44,469 bases of DNA from an uncultured bacterium (GCA_903895695.1 CAITUY010000104.1:1-44469); one strand, 5' to 3'; shown: positions 26,752-35,856, numbered from the stretch's first letter. Numbers and translations are program-made. Notes: generated by a model not told the origin, from the sequence alone.

Positions 26752-27106
26752 CGCGACGCCGCAGGCGGATATCCGCGACAGCCGTATCCACGAGGCACGC
26801 CACGTATACGGCCAAGGCCACCACAAACGGCACCGCGATGTCGCGGGGTCGAGCGTGGCTTTCGGGCGCGCCGGCAAAGTCGAAGGCCAGGCTGTAGTAC
26901 GCGATCAGCACCTTTACCGTGCGCACGAAGAACCACCCCACTGTCGCCGTGAAGGCCGCCAAGGCGATTCCGCCGGCCAGCCACCGACGCTGCATAAGCT
27001 GTCCGACCCCCGGATAGACAAGAGCCGAGACCAACACGGGCGAAAGCCACCAAGGCCTCGCTGTCGGCAGGCGGGGCGGAGTTTGAGCGGAGCGGAGCGA
27101 TGGCAT
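26732..27106 (-). CDS. Small three-pass membrane protein, unknown function
   Basis: 124 residues from ATG 27106 with AGGAG ten bases upstream; a GTG at 27136 would add ten residues. Hydrophobic segments at about 20-35 (SPVLVSALVYPGVGQL), 39-65 and 92-112. The phrase YPGVGQLMQRRWLAGG resembles the PGxGQ-x-x-G motif of TM2-like or DUF-type small membrane proteins, which have no fixed role. Convergent with the zinc-ribbon membrane gene, overlapping it by 20 bases. Confidence 0.65.
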   Translation of the reverse strand: MPSLRSAQTPPRLPTARPWWLSPVLVSALVYPGVGQLMQRRWLAGGIALAAFTATVGWFFVRTVKVLIAYYSLAFDFAGAPESHARPRDIAVPFVVALAVYVACLVDTAVADIRLRRRVSAAGR

Positions 27107-27239
27107 GGACGTGAGTCTCCTGGCTTGTTTAAGCACATTCTACACCCGGCGGCTGGGCGTCGCCAGAACAAGAATCGCGGGCAGGGCGACGCGCAAAAGC
27201 CTGTACTTCCAGCCGACCGTTCGATTATCATTCCGGGCT

Positions 27240-28736
27240 ATGCGTCCCTTCCTACCCAGGCAAACGGCAGCCGTCCTGACAGTGTTCGCCCTGGGCTGCG
27301 CCACGCCTGTCCGGGCCGGCCTGGACTACGTCGAACAATCCGTCGTGAAGATTTACGTCACGATCCAGCGGGAAGACTACGCCCAGCCGTGGCAGGCGGC
27401 TCCGCCGCAGGGCGCCAGCGGTTCGGGCTTCATCGTGCCCGGCCGGCGCATCCTCAGCAACGCCCACGTCATCTCCGACGCCCGTTTCATCGAGGTGCAG
27501 CGCGAAGGCGATCCGCGCAAATACGAGGCCAAGGTCCTGTTCGCCGGCCACGATTGCGACCTCGCCCTCCTGACCGTCAAGGATCCGCTGTTTTTCAAGG
27601 ACACGCGTCCCCTGCCCTTTGGCCGTCGCCTGCCGACCCTGGATGACGCCGTCATCGTTCTGGGCTACCCGATGGGCGGCACCCGGCTCTCGCTCACCAA
27701 GGGCGTCGTCTCGCGCATCGACTACAGCCTGTACGCCCATAGCGGCATCGACAGTCATCTCGTGCTGCAGGTCGACGCGGCCATCAACCCCGGCAACAGC
27801 GGCGGGCCGGTGCTCTTCGACGGCCGCGTGATCGGCCTCGCCTTCCAGGGCATCGCGGGCGCCCAGAACATCGGCTACGCCATTCCTCTGCCCGTGTTGA
27901 ACCACTTCCTGACGGATATCGCCGATGGCACCTACGATGGTTACCCCGAACTCGGCGTCGCGCACGTCGACACCCGCAACCCGGCACTGCGCGCCGATTT
28001 GAAGCTTTCCGAGTCCCAGACCGGCGTGGCGGTGGCCTACCTGGACCCGTACGGCGCCGCGGCCGGCTACCTCAAACCCCGGGACGTCCTGCTCGCCGTC
28101 GACGGCCTGCCGATCGCCAACGACGGTTCAGTGCGGCTCGAAGGCACGATGGTCGAATACACCGAACTGATGGAACGCAAACAGTGCGGCGAGAAGATCC
28201 GGTTCGACGTCTGGCGGGACGGCGCCCCCCTCACGCTCACAATTTCGCTCAATAACCGGACCGATCCCTTTGCCTTCCGCTACGCCTACGACCACAAACC
28301 CGACTACTACACGGTCGGCGGCCTCGTCTTCTCGCCGCTCAGCCGCGGTTACCTCGCCACCCTCGGCGGCGACCTGGGCACGCCGGCGGCCCAGCGGCTG
28401 CTCTACTGCAGCCAGTACGCCAAGATCGATATGATGTACACCAACCGCGAACAGTTCGTGGTGCTCACCGCCCGGCTCGCCCATCCCGTCAACACTTACT
28501 GCGACGGCTTCCAGAACCAGATTGTGTCTTCCGTCAACGGCCTGCACGTGGGCCGCCTGTCCGACCTCCCGCTGGCGATGACGCTGGCCACGAACGGCTT
28601 CCATGTGATCCGCTTCGAAAACAACGACAACCCGCTCATCCTCGATGCGCGCGCCGCGGCCGCCGCCGCGCCGGAAATCATGGCGCAGTACGGGCTTCCC
28701 GCCCTCTCAAGCCTCGACCGGGAGGATGCCCCGTGA
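27240..28736 (+). CDS. HtrA/DegP-like trypsin-fold serine protease with PDZ domain
   Basis: 498 residues. A signal peptide (about 1-26, ending VRA-G) sends it to the periplasm. The catalytic triad is complete: H76 in ILSNAHVI, D107 in DCDLALL and S187 in NPGNSGGPV. A PDZ-like domain (about 240-330, YLKPRDVLLAVDGLPI) follows, then a second PDZ-like region near 450 (NQIVSSVNGLHV). Probably degrades misfolded envelope proteins. The C-terminal part is longer than in E. coli DegQ and distinctive for this group. The next gene overlaps by GTGA, so the two are translated together. ATG 27240 fits the signal peptide. Confidence 0.88.
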   Translation: MRPFLPRQTAAVLTVFALGCATPVRAGLDYVEQSVVKIYVTIQREDYAQPWQAAPPQGASGSGFIVPGRRILSNAHVISDARFIEVQREGDPRKYEAKVLFAGHDCDLALLTVKDPLFFKDTRPLPFGRRLPTLDDAVIVLGYPMGGTRLSLTKGVVSRIDYSLYAHSGIDSHLVLQVDAAINPGNSGGPVLFDGRVIGLAFQGIAGAQNIGYAIPLPVLNHFLTDIADGTYDGYPELGVAHVDTRNPALRADLKLSESQTGVAVAYLDPYGAAAGYLKPRDVLLAVDGLPIANDGSVRLEGTMVEYTELMERKQCGEKIRFDVWRDGAPLTLTISLNNRTDPFAFRYAYDHKPDYYTVGGLVFSPLSRGYLATLGGDLGTPAAQRLLYCSQYAKIDMMYTNREQFVVLTARLAHPVNTYCDGFQNQIVSSVNGLHVGRLSDLPLAMTLATNGFHVIRFENNDNPLILDARAAAAAAPEIMAQYGLPALSSLDREDAP

Positions 28737-30214
28737 AACGTCTTGCCTGCCTTCTGATCGTGGTCGCCGCGGCCGCCTGGGCGTCTGCCGAAACCGCCCC
28801 GCTGCCGGCCGACAGTGCCGTGGAGGTGCTCGTCACCGCGCAGCGCCCGGACGCCCGCTTCCCCTGGCGAAGGGAACGACCCGGAACGCGGCAGGGCTAC
28901 GGCGTGCTCATCTCCGCCACGCACGTCATCACCACGGATGAGCTTGTGCGCAATGCCACGCTGGTCGAGGTGCGCCAGCCCGGCCGGAGCCGCAAATGGA
29001 CGGCCCGGGTCATCCAGGCCGACGCGCGCGCGGATGCCGCCGTGCTCGACGTGCCCGACCTGACGAACGACGCCCCGTTCAAACCCGTGGCGCTGGACGA
29101 TGCGGTGCCGCGCTCCGAGAAGGTTCAGATCGTCACGTTCGACGAGGCCGGCCAAATGAAATCCGGCGACGGCCGGATCACGGAAGCCTCCGTCGAGCCG
29201 CTGCCCGACGCGTCATCCTCAATCCTGCTGTTCAAGGTGCTGACTGACCTGAAGGCTGACGGCCAGGGTCTCCCCGTGTTCCACAATGGCCGCCTCGCCG
29301 GTCTGGCCGTCGAATACGACTCCGAGACGCAGACCAGCGTCGTGGTTCCTTCCCTGATCCTCAAGCAGGTCGTCGACGACGTGGCCGCGCCGCCCTACAA
29401 GGGCTTGGCTTCGGCCGGACTGCTGTGGACGACGCTCGTGGATCCTGTCAAGCGCCGCTACCTGAAGCTCCAGGACGACAACCGCGGCATCCTCGTCACG
29501 CGGCTGCTGCCGGGATCCGGCGCTTCGCAGTCACTCAGGCCAGGCGATGTCATTGTGTCCTGGGACGACAAGCCCATCGATTCGCAGGGCTATTACACCG
29601 ACGAGATGTACGGGCGCCTCCTGCTCACGCATCTCATCTGCGGCCGTCGACGCCCGGGCGACAGCGTGCCGGTGGCGATCGTCCGCAACGGCGTCCCCGC
29701 GCAGGTCAGGGTGATACTGTCCTCTTACAACGACAGCGACGCGCTCATCCCCCGTAACGCCGAGGACGAACCGGCCGACTATCTCGTGGATGGTGGTCTC
29801 GTGTTGCGCGAGTTGTCGCTGGATTACCTGAAGTCGTTCGGCGCCAAGTGGATGGTCAATGCCCACCCCCGCCTCGTGAACCTGTACCTGACGCGCGCGC
29901 TCATGCCGGACAAACCCGGCGAACGGATCGTCGTTCTGTCGGCCGTGTTGCCGGACCCGATTAATATCGGCTACCAGGGGTACCACGACGAAATCGTGAC
30001 CAAGGTGAACGGTCAGCCGCTGGCCGACCTCGACGACGTGTTCGCGATCGTCAAGCGTGACGGGGGGGTGCGGCGGCTGTCCTTCGAGTCCACGCCGCTG
30101 GACCTGGTGCTCGACCCGGCCGGGCTCGCCGAAGCCAATCGCAGGCTGGCCCAGCAGTATCGCATCCCGCACCTCATGAACCATCGCACCGGGACTCCGC
30201 CGCCCGCGCCCTGA
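28733..30214 (+). CDS. HtrA-like pseudoprotease with PDZ domain
   Basis: 493 residues from GTG 28733, which overlaps the upstream TGA (GTGA); GGGAGGATG supplies the ribosome site. A signal peptide (about 1-19, ending ASA) precedes a trypsin-like fold aligned with the upstream gene: GYGVLISATHVITTDEL matches GSGFIVPGRRILSNAHV, putting E70 where H76 lies; D101 keeps the Asp; ADGQGLPV matches GNSGGPV, putting Q178 where S187 lies. Two triad residues are lost, so it is most likely a catalytically dead partner or regulator. PDZ-like parts (LRPGDVIVSWDDKPI, EIVTKVNGQPL) are preserved. A complex with the upstream protease is inferred. Confidence 0.8.
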   Translation: MKRLACLLIVVAAAAWASAETAPLPADSAVEVLVTAQRPDARFPWRRERPGTRQGYGVLISATHVITTDELVRNATLVEVRQPGRSRKWTARVIQADARADAAVLDVPDLTNDAPFKPVALDDAVPRSEKVQIVTFDEAGQMKSGDGRITEASVEPLPDASSSILLFKVLTDLKADGQGLPVFHNGRLAGLAVEYDSETQTSVVVPSLILKQVVDDVAAPPYKGLASAGLLWTTLVDPVKRRYLKLQDDNRGILVTRLLPGSGASQSLRPGDVIVSWDDKPIDSQGYYTDEMYGRLLLTHLICGRRRPGDSVPVAIVRNGVPAQVRVILSSYNDSDALIPRNAEDEPADYLVDGGLVLRELSLDYLKSFGAKWMVNAHPRLVNLYLTRALMPDKPGERIVVLSAVLPDPINIGYQGYHDEIVTKVNGQPLADLDDVFAIVKRDGGVRRLSFESTPLDLVLDPAGLAEANRRLAQQYRIPHLMNHRTGTPPPAP

Positions 30215-30232
30215 TACCCCGTCAGGCAGCCG

Positions 30233-31024
30233 TCAGGCGCCGGTTGCGTTGCTACCAGCCTCCGGCTGGACCGACAGCCGACGTTCCAGCATCTTGGCGT
30301 ACTTCAGGAAGACGCCGAAGGCGGCCGCGCAGGCGATGATCCAGCCCCGGCTCCCGTCCATGAACCCGCGCTTGATGATGTAGGCCTTGAAGAAACGCAA
30401 GGGCGGACGAAACAGGAGATCGATCCACCGAAACGGCCGTTCGTCGCCGGCGCTCCGCGAGCTGATGCTCGAGAAATCGTTCATCGTCTTGATCTGGTCG
30501 TGCAGATTCTCGTACGTGTAGTGGTGGAGATGACCCGAGAGGTGTTTCACCGCTCCGGGCACGCTCGTGCGGTCGTGCGGTTCGCGGCCACCGCAGATGC
30601 CGCGATCCTTGCGGAAGAGGCGCATCTTGATATCCGGGTACCATTCGCCGTGCCGGATCCACTTCCCCATGTAGAAGACCATGCGTGGGAAGTCGTAGCC
30701 GTCGACCTTGGTGTTCGCGCCGCTGTCGAACTCCCGCTGGATTTCGACCCGCAATTCCGGAGACAGTTCCTCGTCGGCATCCACGAACAGAATCCAGGGC
30801 CCGTCGGCCAGATCCTTGATCAGGTTCTTCTGGCCGATATACCCCAGCCACTGGTGCTGGAAGATGCGGTCGGTGTATTCGCGGCAGATGTCGATTGTGC
30901 GGTCCCGGCTGAAACTGTCGACCACGACTATCTCGTCGGCCCACTTCACGCTTTCGAGACAACGACGGATATTCCGTTCCTCGTCGCACGCCGTAATGCA
31001 CACGGATATTCGCTCTCGTCCCAT
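30233..31024 (-). CDS. Family 2 glycosyltransferase (WaaE/KdtX-like)
   Basis: 263 residues from ATG 31024, one base after the heptosyltransferase stop, so coupled to it. GT-A fold: ISVCITACDEERNIRRCLESV at the start, EIVVVDSFSRDRT, and ILFVDADEELSPEL with a DxD metal motif (D82-A-D84). C-terminal RPPLRFFKAYIIKRGFMDG followed by a hydrophobic segment is typical of WaaE/KdtX-type beta-1,4-glucosyltransferases of the LPS inner core. Likely adds a sugar to the core oligosaccharide at the inner membrane. Third gene after lpxK and the heptosyltransferase. Confidence 0.85.
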   Translation of the reverse strand: MGRERISVCITACDEERNIRRCLESVKWADEIVVVDSFSRDRTIDICREYTDRIFQHQWLGYIGQKNLIKDLADGPWILFVDADEELSPELRVEIQREFDSGANTKVDGYDFPRMVFYMGKWIRHGEWYPDIKMRLFRKDRGICGGREPHDRTSVPGAVKHLSGHLHHYTYENLHDQIKTMNDFSSISSRSAGDERPFRWIDLLFRPPLRFFKAYIIKRGFMDGSRGWIIACAAAFGVFLKYAKMLERRLSVQPEAGSNATGA

Positions 31025-31025
31025 A

Positions 31026-32081
31026 TCACGCGCTCCCACTGCCAGTGCCGGCCAACACGTCCTGGGCGGCACTATACACGCGGCCCGCCTCGATGGACAA
31101 CAGCGCTTTGCGCGCCTCGGCGGAATCCCTGGGGACCGCCCGGGCATGGCTGGCGCCCGCGGCCGTAACGAGCCGATGCCCGGCGCCCACCGGCCCGGTG
31201 CGGGTCGGGTCGGTAATTCCAAAGATGCCTACCACCGGCACTCCCAGCCCGGCCGCCAAGTGCATGCCGCCGCTGTCGTTGGCGATGACCACGCGACACA
31301 GGGACAGCCAAGCGGCCAGCGCGTCCAAGCGCGTTGCCCCGGCCAGGTCGGCGACCCCGGCGCCGGCGGCGGCCTTGACCGCCCCGCACGCCTCGCGATC
31401 GGCGTCCGACCCGAAAACCGCCACGCGGCAGCCGCCCTCGGCCACGAGCCGCCGCGCCACCTCGGCGAAACGCTCCGCCGGCCACCGCTTGGATGGGCCG
31501 CGCGCCGCGCCCGGGAACAGTCCCACGAGCGGCGCTCCCGGGGCACCCAGGTCGGCTCGCCCCTTCGTCGCGGCCGCCAACGCGGCGGGCGGCGGCCGGA
31601 GATAGGGCGGTTGAACCAACTCGCCCGCGCCCGTGCCCACCAGGTCCAGGTACTCGTACCCTTGGTGTCGACCGTCGCCCTGCGGCAGCGGCACGACGCG
31701 CGTCAGCAGCCAGTCACGGCCATGTCCCGCCAACCCCACGCGCTCCGGAACGCCGCCCAGCCGCGCCAGCAGCGCCGAGCGGAACGATTTCGGCATCACC
31801 CAGGCCTTGGCATACCCCCCGCGCCGGACCGCGGCCGCGGTGCGCAGCGTGCCGAAAACCCCCATGTCCTGCACCTCGACCCGGTCGACGGAGGGACACA
31901 GGGCCCACAGGTCCGCCAGCGCCGGTCGGACCAGCACAGTGATGGAGTCCCGCGGGTGGCGGGCGCGCAAGACCGCCAGCGCAGGCATGCTCATGACAGC
32001 GTCGCCGAGCCAGTTGAGCCCGACCACCAGCAGGCGCAGCCCTGCCCCCTTACTGGAAACAGATCCGGGAGATGCAGGCAT
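31026..32081 (-). CDS. waaF: ADP-heptose--LPS heptosyltransferase (GT9, WaaF-like)
   Basis: 351 residues from ATG 32081, which overlaps the end of lpxK by 32 bases. GT9 marks: LVVGLNWLGDAVMSMPAL at the N-terminus, a central FPGAARGPSKRWP nucleotide-sugar loop, and ANDSGGMHLAAGLGVPVVGIFG near the C-terminus. Transfers heptose from ADP-heptose to the LPS core at the cytoplasmic face of the inner membrane (family knowledge). Heptosyltransferase II is the best match by motif; I cannot exclude another GT9 member. Transcribed between lpxK and the GT2 gene. Confidence 0.85.
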   Translation of the reverse strand: MPASPGSVSSKGAGLRLLVVGLNWLGDAVMSMPALAVLRARHPRDSITVLVRPALADLWALCPSVDRVEVQDMGVFGTLRTAAAVRRGGYAKAWVMPKSFRSALLARLGGVPERVGLAGHGRDWLLTRVVPLPQGDGRHQGYEYLDLVGTGAGELVQPPYLRPPPAALAAATKGRADLGAPGAPLVGLFPGAARGPSKRWPAERFAEVARRLVAEGGCRVAVFGSDADREACGAVKAAAGAGVADLAGATRLDALAAWLSLCRVVIANDSGGMHLAAGLGVPVVGIFGITDPTRTGPVGAGHRLVTAAGASHARAVPRDSAEARKALLSIEAGRVYSAAQDVLAGTGSGSA

Positions 32082-33225
32082 TGAAGTCCTCGGAGCCCGA
32101 CAGCAGTTCGATATCCACACGCAGGAAATACACCGGCACGTCGGTGCGATCCAGCCGCGGAAAACGCACCGCGTCCTTTTCGGTCGTGATCAAGGCCGCG
32201 GCCCCGGCTTCGCGACTGCGGTTGATGAGGTCGATGATCTGCTGCTGGGTGTAGCGGTGGTGATCGGCGAAGCGCTCGCGCAAGACCAGGCGGGCTCCCC
32301 GCCGCTCCAGCTCCTTTTCGAACCCTTCCGGCGCGGCAATGCCCGAGACGGCGGTGACCGCCAGCCCGTTCAAGTACCCCAGTTCGTGGCGCGTGGCCGT
32401 GAAGACGTTCTTCAGGTAGCGCGCCCGGTGCGCGCATTCGACGATTTCCGCGCGGGCATTCAGCCGCCGGATCTCCGCTTTGAGTTCGCTGTTATCGCTG
32501 CCGTCGCACTTAGTGATGAAGACATAGTCGGCGCGGCCCAGGTTGAGTACCGGCTCGCGCAGCACCCCGCGCGGCAGCGCGAACCCGTTACCGAACGGGT
32601 TCTTGCTGTCCACCAGCACGATCTCCGCGCGGTGCTTGAGCGAACGGTACTGGAAGCCGTCGTCGAGGATGAGCGTGTCGCACCCGAGCTTATTGATGGC
32701 ATAGCGGCCGCTCTTGACGCGGTCCTTGTCCACGAGGACGGCCACATCGGGCAGGTTCGAGGCCAGCATATAGGGTTCGTCGCCGCCCATGGCGGAGTCC
32801 AGCAGCAGCGTCTTCCCGTCCGACACCACGCGCGGCGGCGTGCGCCCTTCCCGCAGCAGCAACTTGCCGATGAGCCGTTCCATCAACGGCGGCATCTCCT
32901 TCTTGTAGCCGCGGCTCAGGATGGCCACCTTGCGCCCCTTGCGGCTAAGATCCCGCGCGAAGACCTCCACCACGGGCGTCTTGCCGGTGCCGCCGACCGT
33001 GAGATTGCCGATGCTGATGACCTGGCACCCGAGCGTGTGGTGCCGGAAGATTCCCGTGTCGTAAAGATAGTGCCGGATGCGGACCACTCCCTGGAAGGCA
33101 TAGGAAAACTGCTGGAGCACGCCCAGGAGAAAACGAATGCGCCGATCCCGGATGCGGGACGTATCCCTGCGCGTAATAAGATCCGCAATGAACTTCTCGA
33201 CGCGCTCTAGACGATTATTACTCAC
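32050..33225 (-). CDS. lpxK: Tetraacyldisaccharide 4'-kinase
   Basis: 391 residues from GTG 33225. Phosphorylates the lipid A disaccharide at the 4' position, in the inner membrane (family knowledge). Walker A lies in ISIGNLTVGGTGKTPVVE (about 70-87), followed by AILSRGYKK and LILDDGFQYRSL, both LpxK signatures. The N-terminal extension of about 30 residues beyond enterobacterial LpxK is polar and may be genuine in this phylum. A candidate promoter lies just upstream (33252-33280). Leads the lpxK-waaF-GT2 operon. Confidence 0.9.
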   Translation of the reverse strand: MSNNRLERVEKFIADLITRRDTSRIRDRRIRFLLGVLQQFSYAFQGVVRIRHYLYDTGIFRHHTLGCQVISIGNLTVGGTGKTPVVEVFARDLSRKGRKVAILSRGYKKEMPPLMERLIGKLLLREGRTPPRVVSDGKTLLLDSAMGGDEPYMLASNLPDVAVLVDKDRVKSGRYAINKLGCDTLILDDGFQYRSLKHRAEIVLVDSKNPFGNGFALPRGVLREPVLNLGRADYVFITKCDGSDNSELKAEIRRLNARAEIVECAHRARYLKNVFTATRHELGYLNGLAVTAVSGIAAPEGFEKELERRGARLVLRERFADHHRYTQQQIIDLINRSREAGAAALITTEKDAVRFPRLDRTDVPVYFLRVDIELLSGSEDFNACISRICFQ

Positions 33226-33251
33226 GGCTTGACTGGCGAAATCGGGCGGTC

Positions 33252-33280
33252 ATGGTGACACGTTGCCGCTGGGGGGTCAA
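33252..33280 (-). promoter_or_regulatory. Candidate promoter for lpxK operon
   Basis: On the minus strand TTGACC, a C-rich spacer of 17 bases, and CACCAT, with about 27 bases to the GTG at 33225. The -10 is non-canonical but resembles the element at 21956. Confidence 0.35.
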
Positions 33281-33320
33281 GGCGGCGTGACAGATTCGCG
33301 CAACCACGCATCCGCCGCCC

Positions 33321-33349
33321 TTGACACGCCCCCGAACAGCACCGATAAT
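33321..33349 (+). promoter_or_regulatory. Near-consensus sigma-70 promoter (TTGACA-N17-GATAAT)
   Basis: Perfect -35 and a -10 with five of six consensus bases at optimal 17-base spacing, 40 bases before ATG 33390. It is the strongest promoter I see in the window and drives the membrane protein pair at 33390-35705. Confidence 0.7.
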
Positions 33350-33389
33350 ATGTGACATTAGGGCGTCGGCGGAAACGGAGCCACAGGCA

Positions 33390-34037
33390 ATGCCATCCGG
33401 GAGAGTGATGTTGATTTCTGGGGTCGTGCTGGCCTTTCTGGTCAGCGGGGCAATCGTCGCGTATTTTATGACCCGGACGCCCGAGCGTGACCCCTATGCC
33501 ACCCTTGCCAATATTCCGTTGGCAAGTCCGTCGCATGGGCCTCAAGCCCCCACGCCGCCTGCGCCGCTTCACACCACGCCGGATGAGTCCGCGGCCCATA
33601 TCGCGTCGGCCACCGCGGTGCCGCCCGGCGTTCCGAACCCGACACCGCTGATTTCTGCTCAGGCCGCCCCGCAGACCCCCACGAATATCCCGCCTGCGGT
33701 TCAGTTCAAGGCTGGACCGGAAGACAACGACGCCATCATTGCCGCGCGTTTCGCGGAACCGGATTTTGCCTACGCCCGGCTTCCCTCGGATGCCCCTACC
33801 GCTGAATTCCCGCTTTTGCTGGTGTCGCAGCGCGACCGGGACTTGAACAAGATCCAGGACCTCACCATGGATGGCAGCCTTTCGCCCTCTGAACTGGATA
33901 TGATCGACCACGCGCGCGCCGGGTTCTTCGGGACGCCGACCTCGTCGAGACCAGCTGCCGCGCCGGGAAGGCCCGGCGGACCCGGAGGGCCCACCCCCCC
34001 CATCCCCACCCCCGTGGAAAGCCCGTCCGGTCTCTGA
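33390..34037 (+). CDS. Proline-rich, membrane-anchored protein of unknown function
   Basis: 215 residues from ATG 33390, preceded by ACGGAG. One N-terminal membrane segment (about 7-26, VMLISGVVLAFLVSGAIVAYFM) and then a long proline/alanine-rich region to about 105. A small folded-looking stretch follows (PEDNDAIIAARFAEPDFAYARL ... DLNKIQDLTMDGSLSPSELDMI), and finally a glycine/proline tail. Probably anchored with its bulk in the periplasm. No family recognised. Followed after 18 bases by a polytopic protein, so the pair may act together at the envelope. Confidence 0.68.
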   Translation: MPSGRVMLISGVVLAFLVSGAIVAYFMTRTPERDPYATLANIPLASPSHGPQAPTPPAPLHTTPDESAAHIASATAVPPGVPNPTPLISAQAAPQTPTNIPPAVQFKAGPEDNDAIIAARFAEPDFAYARLPSDAPTAEFPLLLVSQRDRDLNKIQDLTMDGSLSPSELDMIDHARAGFFGTPTSSRPAAAPGRPGGPGGPTPPIPTPVESPSGL

Positions 34038-34055
34038 CGTGCACAACGGCAACCC

Positions 34056-35705
34056 ATGACGGAAGCGCTTCTTCGCCTGGTCCTGCTTGTTGCCTTGGTC
34101 GTTAACCCGATCCTGCTGGCCCGTCTGACTCTTCGGCGCGCGTCCTGGGTCCTGACGCTCGCCGGCGTGGGCCCGTGGGCCATCGCACTCAATCTGCTCG
34201 TGCCCCTGGGCCTGCATCTGGCCGGACAGCCGATCGTGCAAGGCAGCCTGGCCGCCGTGCACGGAGCCCTGGCCGTGGTGCTCCTCATTGCCACCTCCGC
34301 CGGACCGCAGCCGGCCCCTTTCTGGCCGCCGGCTGCCCGGCCTGCGTGGCGCGCAGTCGGGCCGCTGTTCCTGCTGTACGCGGTGCTTGTACTCCCGGTG
34401 ACCCCCATTGCCGGCATCGACACCTACAAATGGCAGGACCTGGCCTCCAACGTTGCCGTGGAACGCGCCATTCCGTGGCTCGTGCACCCGGCCTCGCTGC
34501 TCGGGTTTACGCCCCGAGCGTATCCACTCGCCCAGCCCCTGGTCCTGGCGTCGATCCAGATTCTCGGCCAGACCGGCGTGGACTGGGGATTCTACCTCGT
34601 CTCGTTGCTGGTCGGATTTACGGCCATCACCGGGGCTTATGCGCTGGGGCGCCGCCTGGTTGACACGGGCGACCACGCCTGGTGGCTCGCGTTCCTCTAT
34701 GGGTTCGCCCCGCTCCTGATGCGCTATGGGTACTGGGCGACCGGCCGTGGTTTTGTGCTGGCGCTGCTGCCGCTTTTTATCTGCCTGCTCGTCGAGGCCC
34801 GCGCCCTGCCTTTGCTGGGTGCCGGTCTCCTGGCCGCGCTCCTGGCGCTCTCCCATAAGGCCGGCCTGGTCGCGGCCCTGGCCCTGCCGTTAGCCGTGGC
34901 GGCGTCGCCGCTGCTGGCGCCCGTCCGGTCCCGACGCGCAGTCCAGATTGTCCTGCTGGTCGCCGCCGGCGCAGCGGGTCTGCTCCTGGCGCCGGGCCCC
35001 GCGGCCTGGGCCATCCGCGCCGTGTCGCGTTTTGCCTGGCTCATGCCGCTGGCCGTCCTCGGCTGGGTGGCGACCGATTGGGCCGAAACGCGGGGGCGGC
35101 GCGCGGTGCTGGCGGCGACGTTGCTCACGATCCCGTTGCTCGCGGCCGACGAACCCTACGGGGCGTTGCTGGCGGCGCCGTTCGTCGCGGCGGCCGCCGC
35201 CGCCGGGGTCGCCGTGCTGGCCCACCGCGGTCCGCTGGCCCACCGGGCCTACCTGCGTCCCTGCCTGATGGGACTTGTCCTGCTGGCCGCGGCCGTCGTG
35301 CTGGTCCGGCAGGCCTCGGATTCGCCCTCGCGCGCCGTGTGGCGCGCCGCACGGTTCCTCGACGCGCATGATCCCCTGGGCCCCTTTCGCATCGAAGCGC
35401 CGGGGCGGGTCCGCACGCAGATGCAAGCTTATGTGGCCGGGTGTCCGCGCTTCAACGTCAACGTGCCTCCCGACGCAGGCCTGACCGTGCATCGGCCGCC
35501 GCCGCTCACCGGCGACCGCCGCACCGACCTGCGGCAGTGGACGCGCTGGTTCCGCACGGCGCTCGAAGTCGCCGACACCGAAACGGCCTGGTATGGCGGG
35601 GCGACGAACGTCTATTACGTCGTCGTCAACGCGCAGGGAGACGCGCCGCCTGACGCACGGCCGATCTATTCGCGCGACGGCGTTACGATTCTGGCGAAAC
35701 CGTGA
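34056..35705 (+). CDS. Polytopic membrane protein, possible GT-C glycosyltransferase
   Basis: 549 residues with about twelve hydrophobic segments and a soluble C-terminal tail (about 430-549). An early loop contains TPIAGIDTYKWQDLASNVAVE, where an Asp follows the third or fourth helix, as in GT-C enzymes, but the other signatures are not clear. Its place next to LPS genes would fit transfer of a sugar to a cell-surface polymer, an inference only. ATG 34056 lacks a good Shine-Dalgarno; it is probably translated from the same mRNA as the preceding gene. Confidence 0.62.
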   Translation: MTEALLRLVLLVALVVNPILLARLTLRRASWVLTLAGVGPWAIALNLLVPLGLHLAGQPIVQGSLAAVHGALAVVLLIATSAGPQPAPFWPPAARPAWRAVGPLFLLYAVLVLPVTPIAGIDTYKWQDLASNVAVERAIPWLVHPASLLGFTPRAYPLAQPLVLASIQILGQTGVDWGFYLVSLLVGFTAITGAYALGRRLVDTGDHAWWLAFLYGFAPLLMRYGYWATGRGFVLALLPLFICLLVEARALPLLGAGLLAALLALSHKAGLVAALALPLAVAASPLLAPVRSRRAVQIVLLVAAGAAGLLLAPGPAAWAIRAVSRFAWLMPLAVLGWVATDWAETRGRRAVLAATLLTIPLLAADEPYGALLAAPFVAAAAAAGVAVLAHRGPLAHRAYLRPCLMGLVLLAAAVVLVRQASDSPSRAVWRAARFLDAHDPLGPFRIEAPGRVRTQMQAYVAGCPRFNVNVPPDAGLTVHRPPPLTGDRRTDLRQWTRWFRTALEVADTETAWYGGATNVYYVVVNAQGDAPPDARPIYSRDGVTILAKP

Positions 35706-35721
35706 GCCGCGTCGCGTCTGC

Positions 35722-35856
35722 CTATAGAGTCGTTCGGCCCTGGTAGATTAACGGATGGACGATGCCGACGGCGTCGACCGCACGCTTCAGTTCCGCGGGT
35801 AACGGCCCGCGTTGCACGGCGGCCACGTTCTGCTCGATATCCTCGAACGGTTTCAT
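35722..35856 (-). CDS. 44-residue tail ORF, possible aldo/keto reductase remnant
   Basis: Starts at ATG 35856, overlapping the stop of the lyase gene as ATGA, with GAGGCG upstream. The opening reads MKPFEDIEQNVAAVQRGPLP. The phrase DIEQNVAAVQRGPLPAEL resembles the C-terminal end of aldo/keto reductases (recollection), which would make this the 3' stub of a lost gene placed in frame with a start. It could also be a real micropeptide translated with the lyase. Ends 16 bases before the convergent membrane protein gene. Confidence 0.4.
   Translation of the reverse strand: MKPFEDIEQNVAAVQRGPLPAELKRAVDAVGIVHPLIYQGRTTL

Noticed and set aside
33222..34856. Minus-strand open frame of about 540 codons across the two membrane protein genes
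   Set aside because: Very R/G/Q-rich with no recognisable motif; the plus strand has a near-consensus promoter, starts and membrane segments.
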